A stretch of DNA of 64,000 nucleotides, from the NCBI RefSeq assembly GCF_003945765.1, contig NZ_CP027712.1, positions 2,046,001 through 2,110,000 of the forward strand, in the 5' to 3' direction. Made by a program: the position numbers and the translations under genes. Positions 18,287-26,103 of the stretch are shown here, piece after piece. The first letter of the stretch is position 1; the number at the start of each line of letters is the position of its first letter. The DNA comes from Pseudomonas chlororaphis subsp. chlororaphis. GTDB lineage: Bacteria; Pseudomonadota; Gammaproteobacteria; Pseudomonadales; Pseudomonadaceae. Below the pieces are notes generated by a model. It saw nothing but the letters and a program-made list of their open reading frames with translations. It ran no database searches and was not told the DNA's origin.

Positions 18287-18319
18287 AAAGGAGCTGATGC
18301 ACACCATCAGCTCCTTTTT
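18287..18319 (+). terminator. Terminator after cupin gene
   Basis: AAGGAGCTGATG pairs with CATCAGCTCCTT around CACAC, then TTTTT. Confidence 0.93.
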
Positions 18320-18496
18320 CAACGACGATCCACACCCTTGGACGAAGAACTCCAGCTTGGGCCATTCGTCGGTCTTTTCTCTTTGTGAACTACAGGTCCT
18401 TAAATGACCGTCTAGTCTGAAACGCCGTGACGGTCGATATTTTCTAGGCAGTCAGGTGCTTGCCGGTATCGACCGGTTGTTGGAGGGAGCAGGGAG

Positions 18497-18685
18497 ATGA
18501 GCGATCCTTATATCGAGGACAACGGGGATGAGTTCCCAATCAACAACCTGGTGCGCTGCGGTCAGGCAGCGTTTGACAGCGAGCCACCGGCCAAGGCGTC
18601 GGTTGGCAAGACCAGGGCCAGTGCATTACCCAGGGTGACCCAGACAAAGTTTTTCCCGAAAGCGGCGCTTCCTAAGAGAAGGTAG
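18497..18685 (+). CDS. Small hypothetical protein
   Basis: This protein has 62 residues. The ATG is preceded by GGAGGGAGCAGGGAG, an excellent ribosome site, and a terminator follows 15 bases after the stop, so it has the outline of a one-gene unit. It begins MSDPYIEDNGDEFPINNLVRC and is basic at the C-terminus ('FFPKAALPKRR'). No recognised domain, no signal peptide. Function unknown. Confidence 0.5.
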   Translation: MSDPYIEDNGDEFPINNLVRCGQAAFDSEPPAKASVGKTRASALPRVTQTKFFPKAALPKRR

Positions 18686-18700
18686 CCTTCATACCGAACG

Positions 18701-18725
18701 ACCCCGCTTCCGGGCGGGGTTTTTG
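18701..18725 (+). terminator. Terminator after small hypothetical gene
   Basis: ACCCCGC pairs with GCGGGGT and is followed by TTTTGTT. Confidence 0.85.
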
Positions 18726-18867
18726 TTACCTGAACAATGGGCCGCCGCGATTGATTTGAATGAAGTTGGACCTTTCGTCTTATCCGTTGCACAGGGGAGC
18801 GGGGTTTTCACAATTTATTCACAAACGACTGCGTAGGCTCGACTCATCCGTTAAAGCAAATCCTATT

Positions 18868-18895
18868 AGCCCGTCTCCCCAGCGGGCTTTTTTTT
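18868..18895 (+). terminator. Orphan intrinsic terminator
   Basis: AGCCCG pairs with CGGGCT around TCTCCCCAG and is followed by eight Ts. No open frame ends between the preceding terminator at 18725 and this one, so it may end a small RNA of up to ~165 bases. The rest of the 18686-19032 gap holds the promoter of the next gene. Confidence 0.75.
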
Positions 18896-18991
18896 GCCTG
18901 GATGAAAACTCTTTGCGCAAAAACGGTCCAACACTGTGACTAAAAGGATCACAGCGTTCTGCTGTCGCCGCTCAGCTTTAGTCAGACACCG

Positions 18992-18999
18992 CTATAGAA
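18992..18999 (+). promoter_or_regulatory. Candidate -10 element for glycine-zipper gene
   Basis: GCTATAGAATG contains TATAGAAT, a good sigma-70 -10 element about 35-40 bases before the start at 19033; no convincing -35 is seen, so an activator or another sigma factor may be needed. Confidence 0.4.
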
Positions 19000-19032
19000 T
19001 GACTCTCCAGCATCTTTTTCGAGGTTTACATC

Positions 19033-19440
19033 ATGCGTTTAACACTGCCTGCTCTGGTTTTGGGGCTTCTGGCTGCTCAAGGTGCGATGGCCGCCGGTGA
19101 TGGCACTGCTGCGGTCGGCGGCGGTTTGGGTGGCGCGCTGGGCAATGTGGTGGGACAACAGATTGGCGGCAGCACGGGCGCCGCGGTGGGTGCGGGCCTT
19201 GGCGGCGCTGCCGGCAGTGCAGTCGGTGCCCGTAAAGGCAGTCGGACCGAAGCGGCCATCGGTGGCGGCCTGGGTTCGGCCGGCGGTTCGGTGATCGGCA
19301 ACAAGCTGGGCGGCAAAACCGGCTCGACCATCGGCGCAGGCCTGGGTGGCGCGGCCGGCGGTGCTTTGGGCAGCAGCATGGGTGACGATGACCATCACTC
19401 CGGCGGCAGAAAGCACAAGAATAAACACAAGCACGATTGA
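19033..19440 (+). CDS. Glycine-zipper secreted protein
   Basis: This protein has 135 residues. Residues 1-20 are a signal peptide ending 'AMA'. Residues ~25-115 are almost entirely Gly/Ala/Ser in repeated units such as 'GAGLGGAAGSAVGARKG' and 'GAGLGGAAGGALGSSMG', the pattern of glycine-zipper proteins that pack as membrane helices. The C-terminus is a His/Lys-rich tail ('GRKHKNKHKHD'), perhaps metal or polyanion binding. Role unknown; glycine-zipper envelope proteins are often stress-induced. A bidirectional terminator follows. Confidence 0.8.
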   Translation: MRLTLPALVLGLLAAQGAMAAGDGTAAVGGGLGGALGNVVGQQIGGSTGAAVGAGLGGAAGSAVGARKGSRTEAAIGGGLGSAGGSVIGNKLGGKTGSTIGAGLGGAAGGALGSSMGDDDHHSGGRKHKNKHKHD

Positions 19441-19456
19441 TTCTGCAGCAGTGCGT

Positions 19457-19487
19457 AAAAAAGCCCGGCCTCGTGCCGGGCTTTTTT
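19457..19487 (+). terminator. Bidirectional terminator
   Basis: AAAAAAGCCCGGC pairs with GCCGGGCTTTTTT around a very short loop. Confidence 0.92.
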
Positions 19488-19554
19488 ATGGGAACGAATA
19501 GCGCTCCAGCCCCTCGAATTCAATGACGGACACATTGTGTCGACGAGGTTTGCC

Positions 19555-19713
19555 ATGACTCCGGAAACTGCTGGCAAGAAAGAAGACGACTCCTCGGGCG
19601 TGCCCCTGGTCAACGATCCGGGCAATGAAGACCCAGGCTCGCTGATGGATGACGCCCTGGTCCCGCTGAGCGATGACGATGAGGCAGACGAGTCGGAGGA
19701 AAAGGGCTCGTGA
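19555..19713 (+). CDS. Small acidic hypothetical protein
   Basis: This protein has 52 residues, ATG 19555 to TGA 19713, with CGAGG 7-11 bases upstream. It starts MTPETAGKKEDDSSG and ends with an Asp/Glu-rich tail 'DDDEADESEEKGS'. It is hydrophilic, probably disordered, with no known domain. It leads a run of three closely spaced small genes on the same strand. Confidence 0.55.
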   Translation: MTPETAGKKEDDSSGVPLVNDPGNEDPGSLMDDALVPLSDDDEADESEEKGS

Positions 19714-19755
19714 AGTCTGCTTCCAGCACGCCGGCATGACCGGTGTGAGGTGCCT

Positions 19756-19944
19756 ATGAAGCATGATCCGAAACCTATCGACCGGGATGACACGCCCGAA
19801 TATCCGCTGCCTTCCCCCACGGATGCGCTGACTCCCGAGCAGATCCTCCCGGATGCCAACGCCGAACAGGAGCTGTCTCGATCCGAGCCGCAGCGCAAGG
19901 CGGCCAGGGGCAAACGGCGCACCGCTCCGGGAGGCGCGTCGTGA
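19756..19944 (+). CDS. Small hydrophilic hypothetical protein
   Basis: This protein has 62 residues from ATG 19756, preceded by GTGAGGTG. It is Pro/Asp-rich at the N-terminus ('DDTPEYPLPSPTDALTPEQ') and basic at the C-terminus ('RKAARGKRRTAPGG'). Its TGA overlaps the GTG start of the next gene (GTGA), so the two are translationally coupled. No recognised family. Confidence 0.55.
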   Translation: MKHDPKPIDRDDTPEYPLPSPTDALTPEQILPDANAEQELSRSEPQRKAARGKRRTAPGGAS

Positions 19945-20327
19945 GCCGCACAAAACTGCTGAGCCTGGTGCTGGTCGCCCTGGTGTCGATTTTCTGTTTC
20001 TCCAGCCTGGCAGAATCCGCTGACGGACGGGCCCCGGCCAATCCTTCGCTGCGGTCGTTCGAGGGCGGTTCCGGCAACGGTCTCATGCTGCGACCAGGAG
20101 CCCTGGGCGGGAATGGTGTAGGTGTCACGGACAGCCGTTCACGGGCCGACAAGTCGCGCGGCTCTTCCGGTCAGGGCGGCGGCATGGGCTCCACTGGCGT
20201 CAATGGTTCCATCATGGGCGGTGGCGGTGGCGGTGGCGGTGGCGGTGGCGGTGCCGGTGGTGGAACCGGCAGCGCGGGCGGTGGCACCGGCGGTCCCGGA
20301 GGCGGCAGCGGACGGGCAGGACGCTAG
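19941..20327 (+). CDS. Secreted glycine-rich protein
   Basis: This protein has 128 residues with a GTG start overlapping the upstream stop. Residues 1-25 are a signal peptide (hydrophobic core 'LLSLVLVALVSIFCFSSLA'). The middle holds 'NGLMLRPGALGGNGVGV', and residues ~93-125 are nearly pure glycine, encoded by GGTGGC repeats at about 20219-20260. It is probably a disordered periplasmic or surface protein. The hexanucleotide repeat could vary in length by slippage without breaking the frame. Confidence 0.6.
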   Translation: MSRTKLLSLVLVALVSIFCFSSLAESADGRAPANPSLRSFEGGSGNGLMLRPGALGGNGVGVTDSRSRADKSRGSSGQGGGMGSTGVNGSIMGGGGGGGGGGGGAGGGTGSAGGGTGGPGGGSGRAGR

Positions 20328-20361
20328 CGTGCTTTGTTCACTCATGATGTCGAGACCAGCG

Positions 20362-20385
20362 AGCCCGGCCTGTCCGGGCTTTTGT
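20362..20385 (+). terminator. Terminator after glycine-rich gene
   Basis: AGCCCGG pairs with CCGGGCT around CCTGT, followed by TTTGT. Confidence 0.75.
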
Positions 20386-20517
20386 CTGCCTGCGCGCTGG
20401 CCTGAGGTTGCTCCCCGTCATCCGCCGCGGCTATGCTGCTGAACCCTTTAATCGGGCAAAAAACTGGCCGTACCTGAGCCGCTCCCCGGGATGTTTTTTG
20501 TTAACGGATCAGATGCG

Positions 20518-21213
20518 ATGAATGCACAGTTGAATGATGTGGGCCCGATCAAGGCCGTGATTTTCGATATGGACGGTTTGCTGCTGGACACCGAAGGCAT
20601 CTACACCGAGGTGACGCAGATCATCGCCGATCGTTATGGCCGCACCTTCGATTGGACGATCAAGCAGAACATCATTGGCCGTGGCGCCGCGGACCTGGCC
20701 CGCTATGTGGTGCAAGCCCTGGACCTGCCGATCACGCCCGAGGAGTTCCTGGTGATTCGCGAGCCGCTTATGCGCGAACGCTTTCCCCGGGCGCTGGCGA
20801 TGCCGGGCGCGCAGGAACTGGTGCAGCACCTCAAGGCCAATAATGTGCCGATTGCCGTGGGCACCAGTTCTTCGCGCCAGTCTTTCGCCCAGAAAACCAC
20901 CTTGCACGGCGACTGGTTCGCGCTGTTCGACACCATAGTCACCGCCGACGACCCGGAAGTGGGCGCGGCCAAGCCGGCGCCGGACATCTTCCTGACCGCC
21001 GCACGGCGCCTGGGCGTTGCCCCCGAGGATTGCCTGGTGTTCGAGGATTCGCCCTTTGGTGTCACCGCGGCGAAGGCGGCGGGGATGACCGCGATTGCCA
21101 TTCCCGATCCGGCGATGGCAGACGCCAAGTACGCCCATGCCGATGCCATTCTGCGTTCGCTGAAGGGGTTCCAGCCGGCGGCCTGTGGTTTGCCTCAGTT
21201 GGCGTGGTCCTGA
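20518..21213 (+). CDS. HAD superfamily hydrolase (subfamily IA phosphatase)
   Basis: This protein has 231 residues from ATG 20518. All HAD motifs are present: 'DMDGLLLDTE' (nucleophile and acid Asp, about residues 17-26), the motif II Thr/Ser in 'VGTSSSR', 'AAKPAPDIF' with the motif III Lys, and 'CLVFEDSPFG' with the motif IV Asp pair. The helical cap lies between motifs I and II. It is closest to the GS1/beta-phosphoglucomutase-like group (2-deoxyglucose-6-P or pseudouridine-5'-phosphatase types), so it dephosphorylates a small phosphorylated metabolite. It is monocistronic. Confidence 0.9.
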   Translation: MNAQLNDVGPIKAVIFDMDGLLLDTEGIYTEVTQIIADRYGRTFDWTIKQNIIGRGAADLARYVVQALDLPITPEEFLVIREPLMRERFPRALAMPGAQELVQHLKANNVPIAVGTSSSRQSFAQKTTLHGDWFALFDTIVTADDPEVGAAKPAPDIFLTAARRLGVAPEDCLVFEDSPFGVTAAKAAGMTAIAIPDPAMADAKYAHADAILRSLKGFQPAACGLPQLAWS

Positions 21214-21214
21214 A

Positions 21215-21316
21215 CCTGTAGCCGCTGCCGCAGGCTGCGATAAGCCCGGCAGGGCTTCAGCGCTCTCAAGTGCGGCGCCTTCTGTGGAGTCGATCGCAGC
21301 CTGCGGCAGCGGCTAC
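21215..21316. repeat. Paired REP (REPIN), CCTGTAGCCGCTGCC class
   Basis: CCTGTAGCCGCTGCCGCAGG at 21215 is repeated in inverse orientation at 21294-21316, about 50 bases apart, between two convergent genes. Confidence 0.92.
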
Positions 21317-21357
21317 AAAAACGCCGGGCCACCTGATGAGGGTGGCCCGGCGTTTTT
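21317..21357. terminator. Bidirectional terminator shared by HAD and SDR genes
   Basis: AAAACGCCGGGCCACC pairs with GGGTGGCCCGGCGTTTTT-type arm around TGATGA; A and T runs flank both sides, so it works for both convergent genes. Confidence 0.93.
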
Positions 21358-21371
21358 CATGGGCGCAGGAA

Positions 21372-22118
21372 TCAGGCGCTGAAGCCGCCGTCGATCGTCA
21401 GACTGGCGCCGGTGATGTAACCCGCTTCCGGGCCTGCCAGGTAAGCCACGAAGCTGGCGATTTCTTCCGCGTGACCATAGCGCCCGATGGCCATCAGCGG
21501 GATCAGGCTTTCGGCGAAGTCGCCGTGGGCCGGGTTCATGTCGGTGTCGACCGGGCCGGGTTGCACATTGTTGATGGTGATGCCTCGTGGGCCGAGGTCG
21601 CGGGACAGGCCTTTGGTCAGGCCGACCAGGGCTGACTTGCTCATGGCATAGGTACCGCCACCGGCAAAGGGCATGCGCTCGGCGTTGGTGCTGCCGATGT
21701 TGATGATGCGCGAGCCTTCGCCCATATGCCGGGCCGCTTCCTGGGTGGCGACGAACACGCTGCGGATGTTGATGGCCAGGGTCCGGTCGAAGTCTTCCAG
21801 CTTGAAGTCTTCCAGCGGGCCGATAGCCAGGACGCCGGCGTTGTTGACCAGGATGTCCAGGCGACCAAAGGTTTCGACCGTGCTCTCGACCGCCTGGCGG
21901 ATGGCCGCGGCATCGGCGCTGTCGGCGAGGATCGCCAGGGCCTTGCCGCCAGCGGCGGTGATGCTGTCCTGCAAGGCTTCGGCCTTGCTGGTAGAGCTGA
22001 CATAGGTGAAGGCGACGGCGGCGCCTTCGGCCGCCAGGCGTTGCACGATGGCCGCGCCGATGCCGCGGGAACCGCCTTGAACCAGGGCTACTTTGCCGCT
22101 GAGGGATTGAGTGGTCAT
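21372..22118 (-). CDS. Short-chain dehydrogenase/reductase
   Basis: This protein has 248 residues from ATG 22118, with GGAG 6 bases before it. The Rossmann motif 'QGGSRGIGAAI' lies at residues ~13-23, 'NNAG' at about 91, the active-site Ser in 'NIGSTNAE' and 'YAMSK' (Tyr-x3-Lys) at about 155. It is an NAD(P)H-dependent 3-oxoacyl-ACP-reductase-like or sugar/alcohol oxidoreductase; substrate unknown. It is divergent from a LysR gene that probably controls it. Confidence 0.92.
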   Translation of the reverse strand: MTTQSLSGKVALVQGGSRGIGAAIVQRLAAEGAAVAFTYVSSTSKAEALQDSITAAGGKALAILADSADAAAIRQAVESTVETFGRLDILVNNAGVLAIGPLEDFKLEDFDRTLAINIRSVFVATQEAARHMGEGSRIINIGSTNAERMPFAGGGTYAMSKSALVGLTKGLSRDLGPRGITINNVQPGPVDTDMNPAHGDFAESLIPLMAIGRYGHAEEIASFVAYLAGPEAGYITGASLTIDGGFSA

Positions 22119-22161
22119 GTCGTTCTCCAAAAAAGTCCAAGGCGGGCTGCCTTGTGGTTGG

Positions 22162-22176
22162 AGTCGAGTATCGACT
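22162..22176. promoter_or_regulatory. Palindrome between SDR and LysR genes
   Basis: AGTCGA-GTA-TCGACT is a perfect inverted repeat 44 bases before the SDR start and 70 bases before the LysR start. It is a candidate site for the divergent LysR protein. Confidence 0.45.
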
Positions 22177-22245
22177 TCGGATTAGGTGCTGTGTAGATAG
22201 GAATTGCTCTAGTCTGTGTAAACCAGAAGTTTATAGTGAGGCACC

Positions 22246-23169
22246 ATGGAAACCTTCAGCAGCATCGAATGCTTTGTGCGCAGCGCCGAAGTCGGCAGTT
22301 TTGCCGAAGCCGCGCGACGCTTGAGCCTGACCCCTGCCGCGGTGGGTAAAAGCGTGGCCAAGCTCGAGGCCCGGCTCGGGGTCCGGCTGTTTCAGCGCAG
22401 CACCCGCAGCCTAACCCTGACCGAGGCCGGCAAGCTGTTTCTTGGCGAGGTCAGCGCCAGCCTGTATACCATCCAGAACGCGGTGGCCAACCTGGCCAGC
22501 GCCGAAGGGCGCCCGGCGGGCACCCTGAAAGTCAGCATGGGCACGGTGTTCGGACGCCTGTACATCGTGCCCATGCTCGGCGAATTCCTGCGGCGTTTCC
22601 CAGAGATCAGCCCGGACTGGCATTTCGATAATCGCCAGGTGGACCTGATCGGCCAGGGTTTCGACGCGGCGATCGGCGGCGGCTTTGAGCTGCCCCAGGG
22701 GGTGGTGGCGCGACGGCTGACCCCGGCCCACCGCATCCTGGTGGCCTCGCCGGACTATCTGGCGCGCTGCACGGCGGTCGAGCAGCCCGAGGATTTGCAA
22801 TATTGCGAAGGCATCCTGATCCGCTCGCCACAGACCGGGCGGGTGCGCTCCTGGGCCCTGACCAGCCGCACCCGGCAGCAAAGCCCGTTGAGCCTGAAGG
22901 CGCGGATGACCATGAGCGATTCGGAAGCGGCCTGCGCCGCTGCCGCCCAGGGCCTGGGGGTGGCCCTGGTGAGCATGCCGTTCGCCGTCGGTTACTTGAA
23001 CGCCGGCACCCTGGTGCGGGTATTGCCGGACTGGTACGTCGACGACGGCAACATCTCGATCTATTACGCCGAGCACAAACTGTTGCCGGGCAAGACCCGG
23101 GCCTTCGTCGACTTCGTGATCGAGCAGTTCGCCGAGCAGGGCCTGGAGCAACGCTTCAGCGCGGTTTGA
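22246..23169 (+). CDS. LysR family transcriptional regulator
   Basis: This protein has 307 residues with GTGAGG before the ATG. The helix-turn-helix is at residues ~5-62 ('VGSFAEAARRLSLTPAAVGKSVAKLEARLG' in parts; 'LFQRSTRSLTLTEAG'), followed by the effector domain ('GTLKVSMGTVFGRLYIVPML'). It belongs to the group that controls adjacent divergent oxidoreductases. It would bind the intergenic palindrome and control the SDR gene. Confidence 0.93.
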   Translation: METFSSIECFVRSAEVGSFAEAARRLSLTPAAVGKSVAKLEARLGVRLFQRSTRSLTLTEAGKLFLGEVSASLYTIQNAVANLASAEGRPAGTLKVSMGTVFGRLYIVPMLGEFLRRFPEISPDWHFDNRQVDLIGQGFDAAIGGGFELPQGVVARRLTPAHRILVASPDYLARCTAVEQPEDLQYCEGILIRSPQTGRVRSWALTSRTRQQSPLSLKARMTMSDSEAACAAAAQGLGVALVSMPFAVGYLNAGTLVRVLPDWYVDDGNISIYYAEHKLLPGKTRAFVDFVIEQFAEQGLEQRFSAV

Positions 23170-23227
23170 AGAGGCGCGCAAACCCGCTTCCCTAATAGAG
23201 GCGGGCTTGCTCGCGACAGGCGAAGGC

Positions 23228-23956
23228 TCAGCGCCCGAAGCGCCCGGGCCAGCCGATGATGGTTTTTGGCCGTGGCGTGGCGTAGGTGCGTACCTTGGAG
23301 GTGGACAGCCCCAGGCGCACCAGGGATTCGGCGATGGTCACCGCCGCGGTCACGCCGTCCACCACCGGCACGCCGGTGCGCTGGCGTATCTGTTCGTCCA
23401 GGCCGGCCATGCCGCCACAGCCCAGGCAGATCACCTCGGCCTTGTCTTCGCTGACCGCCAGTTCGGCCTGGCGCACGATGGCTTCCACGGCACGCGTCGG
23501 GTCTTCTTCCAGCTCCAGCACCGCCAGCCCGCTGGCTCGAACCGAGGCGCAGCGGTCGTACAGGCCGGAGAGTTTCAGGCGGTCCTCGATCAGCGGTACG
23601 GTGCGATCCAGGGTCGTCACCACCGAATAGGCGTGGCCGAGGAACATCGCGGTGCTGGCGCCGGCGTCAGTGATGTCCACCACCGGCACGTTGAGCAGCT
23701 CCTGCAGGCCTTCGCGGCCGTGCTCGCCATAACCGGCCTGGATCACCGCGTCGTAGGGCTGGTCGTAGGACAACACGCGGTCCATGACGGCGATGGCGGC
23801 CAGGTAGCTTTCGAAGTTGCCTTCGATGGAGTCGGCGCCGAAGTGTGGGGTCAGGCCGATGATTTCGGTGCCGGGCGCGGCCACGGCCTGGGCCTGGCGG
23901 GCGATGGCCTGGGTGATGGAGTCGGTGGTGTTGACGTTGACCACGAGAATTCGCAT
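23228..23956 (-). CDS. Aspartate/glutamate (hydantoin-type) racemase
   Basis: This protein has 242 residues. Two catalytic cysteines of the Asp/Glu racemase superfamily are recognisable: the second in 'VICLGCGGMAG'; the first position is occupied by the 'AGYGEHGREG' region, where the canonical Cys appears to be Gly/Tyr, so activity should be checked. The start 'RILVVNVNTTDSIT' is typical of HyuE/allantoin racemases. It would racemise a 5-substituted hydantoin or allantoin. The NCS1 permease gene lies upstream on the same strand, 55 bases away, but no hydantoinase is present. Confidence 0.8.
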   Translation of the reverse strand: MRILVVNVNTTDSITQAIARQAQAVAAPGTEIIGLTPHFGADSIEGNFESYLAAIAVMDRVLSYDQPYDAVIQAGYGEHGREGLQELLNVPVVDITDAGASTAMFLGHAYSVVTTLDRTVPLIEDRLKLSGLYDRCASVRASGLAVLELEEDPTRAVEAIVRQAELAVSEDKAEVICLGCGGMAGLDEQIRQRTGVPVVDGVTAAVTIAESLVRLGLSTSKVRTYATPRPKTIIGWPGRFGR

Positions 23957-24011
23957 GGGTTGTCCTTATCGTTGAGGCATTCGGGGCCCGCCGCAGACGG
24001 GCCGTTCAAGG

Positions 24012-25559
24012 TTAGTGGCTGACGTTATCGACGGCGATGGATTCACCGCTGACATCCGCATAGTAGGGCTGGCGTTTGGCGACGATCAGGTACAGCAGGC
24101 CGGCAATGCCGGCGCCGATCAGCCAGGAGAAGGGCGAGACGCTGGCAAACCCCGGCACCAGGGCCAGGACGATGGCGATCAGCGCCGACGGAATGAACGC
24201 CGCCACCGCCCGCAGGTTGACCCCATGGCTGTAGAAATACGCGCCTTGCGGGTGCTCGCTGTACAGCTCGGGCACGTTGATCCGGCCTTTGCGCAGCAGC
24301 CAATAGTCGACCATGATCACCCCGTACAGCGGCCCCAGCAGGGCACCGAGCCCGGACAGGAAGTACACGATCACCAGCGGGCTGTTGTAGAGGTTCCACG
24401 GCAGGATCAGCACCGCGAGGGTCGCGCTGATCAGCCCGGCGCGGCGGAAGGTCAGGTATTTCGGCGCCAGGTTGCTGAGCACGAAGGCCGGGGCGACGAA
24501 GTTGGCCATGATGTTCACCGCCACGGTGACGATCAGGAATGCCAGGCAACCGAGCACCAGAAAGAAGGTGTTGGGGATCGAGGCGATGATTTCGGTCGGG
24601 CTTTCGATGATCTTGCCGTTGATCTGGAACTGTGCACCGCAGAGCAACACGGTGATGGCCGCAAACACCAGGATGTTCACCGGCAGGCCCCAGAAGTTGC
24701 CGACCTTGATGGTCCGGCGGCAGGGCGAAGAGCGGGCGAAGTCGCAGAAATTGAGGATCAGCGTGCCGTAGATCGCCAGCCACAGCGCGCCGCCGGCGAA
24801 GATCTGGCGCCACATCTCGCCACCGCTCAGCGGCTCATGGATCGACCAGGCGATGCTGGCGTTGGCTTGGGTGTACATCCAGGCGGCGAGGGCGGCAACG
24901 GTCACCAGGATCACCGGGCCGGCAAAGGCCTCATAGCGCCGGACCATCTCCATGCCGTAGGCGAGGATCGCCAGCTGCACCAGCCAGATCGCCACGAAAC
25001 ACACCCAGCCCAGGCTCGACAGGCCGAGGATCGAGTTGTGGTCGTAGTCGGCGAAGCCGGGGTGGATGGCCGTGAGCAATACCCGGAACACCACCGAGGC
25101 CAGGTAGGTCTGGATACCGAACCAGGCGATGGCGATCACCGCGCGGATCAGCGCCGGAATCTGCGCGCCATGGATGCCGAAGCTGATACGGCTGATCACC
25201 GGGAAGGGCACGCCGGTCTTCTGGCCCATGTAGCCGGACAGGTTCATGAAGAAGTACACCAGCGCCGCGCCGATACCCAGGGACAGGAGGATCTGCCAGC
25301 CGCCCAGGCCCAGGGCGTACAGGCCGATGGCGAAGGAGTAATTGGCGATGTTGTGCACGTCATTGGTCCACAGGGCAAAGATGCTGTAGCCACCCCAGCG
25401 CCGGCCTTCGACCTTGGTCGGCGCCAGGTCGCGGTTGTGCAGGCGCGGGCTGAGGTCGACCGGCGAAGCGGTGCCTTGGGCGATGCTGGGGTCGAGGTTG
25501 GCGTGGGTATGGGAGGAGGGCAAATCCAGTGCGATGTTATTGGAAGGACTGGTACGCAT
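24012..25559 (-). CDS. NCS1 family nucleobase/hydantoin:cation symporter
   Basis: This protein has 515 residues with about 12 predicted membrane helices. The N-terminal ~45 residues are cytosolic, and 'SPRLHNRDLAPT' just before helix 1 is the usual NCS1 leader. 'WGGYSIFALWTNDVHNIANYSFAIGLYALGLGGW' (in parts) matches helix 1 with its substrate/Na+ site Trp and Asn residues. The paired racemase suggests hydantoin or allantoin uptake at the inner membrane. An AGGAG ribosome site lies before the ATG. Confidence 0.9.
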   Translation of the reverse strand: MRTSPSNNIALDLPSSHTHANLDPSIAQGTASPVDLSPRLHNRDLAPTKVEGRRWGGYSIFALWTNDVHNIANYSFAIGLYALGLGGWQILLSLGIGAALVYFFMNLSGYMGQKTGVPFPVISRISFGIHGAQIPALIRAVIAIAWFGIQTYLASVVFRVLLTAIHPGFADYDHNSILGLSSLGWVCFVAIWLVQLAILAYGMEMVRRYEAFAGPVILVTVAALAAWMYTQANASIAWSIHEPLSGGEMWRQIFAGGALWLAIYGTLILNFCDFARSSPCRRTIKVGNFWGLPVNILVFAAITVLLCGAQFQINGKIIESPTEIIASIPNTFFLVLGCLAFLIVTVAVNIMANFVAPAFVLSNLAPKYLTFRRAGLISATLAVLILPWNLYNSPLVIVYFLSGLGALLGPLYGVIMVDYWLLRKGRINVPELYSEHPQGAYFYSHGVNLRAVAAFIPSALIAIVLALVPGFASVSPFSWLIGAGIAGLLYLIVAKRQPYYADVSGESIAVDNVSH

Positions 25560-25716
25560 TCCGGCAGGCTCCTGATCGCGGACCCGCGCTGACTGTGCTT
25601 GAGCGCAAGGCTCGGCAGTCTTCGGCGCAGTCCGGGAATCACTGGGTTCTGGGCATCTGCAGGCGGATTCGGGAACCCGGCTTGCGGATATAAAGTGTAT
25701 GTATTTTTTATTTAAG

Positions 25717-25726
25717 TTGTATACAA
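25717..25726. promoter_or_regulatory. TTGTATACAA palindrome upstream of NCS1 permease
   Basis: A perfect 10-base palindrome, 158 bases before the permease start, in an AT-rich promoter zone. The shape TTGTATACAA is typical of FadR-subfamily GntR sites. No GntR gene is adjacent. Confidence 0.5.
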
Positions 25727-25973
25727 GATGCGAATCGACCTAAGCCACTTCCGTGCCAGATCCCAATCTAAGCAAGCGACCGATAATTTCGGTTTGTTCT
25801 TAAGATTTTCTAAGTGACTGAAACTACGAAACTATAAATTGACCGATTGAACAGGTATTTATTTTTCGAGGGGGCAGGGTGTGAGCGCGGTGGAGAATGG
25901 CCCAGGGAGGAGGGTGTAACTTTTTGGGGCGTAGAGGCATAAAGTGCACACAAAAATGGCACCTGTGGTGACA

Positions 25974-25987
25974 CTTGTGTGTACAAG
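25974..25987. promoter_or_regulatory. CTTGTGTGTACAAG inverted repeat upstream of NCS1 permease
   Basis: CTTGT-GTGT-ACAAG shares the TTGT...ACAA arms of the 25717 palindrome and lies 248 bases further upstream. Two like sites in one 540-base gap (25560-26103) support a shared regulator. The rest of that gap is AT-rich promoter DNA and a REP pair. Confidence 0.4.
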
Positions 25988-26010
25988 ATTTTTACCGGGA
26001 GGAGGGGCTT

Positions 26011-26083
26011 CTGCAGGAGCGAAGCTTGCTCGCGAAGCGGTGTGTCAGATACACCGTCTCGCGAGCAAGCTTCGTTCCTACAG
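26011..26083. repeat. Paired REP, GGAGCGAGCTTGCTCGCGA class
   Basis: GGAGCGAAGCTTGCTCGCGA is inverted as TCGCGAGCAAGCTTCGTTCC, with ~25 bases between, directly after the cysH stop. Confidence 0.9.
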
Positions 26084-26103
26084 AAGAAAGAGGAATTGGG
26101 GCT

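Noticed and set aside
20219-20265. CRISPR or tandem-repeat array
   Set aside because: GGTGGC units are codons of a glycine run in frame with a secreted protein, with no spacers.
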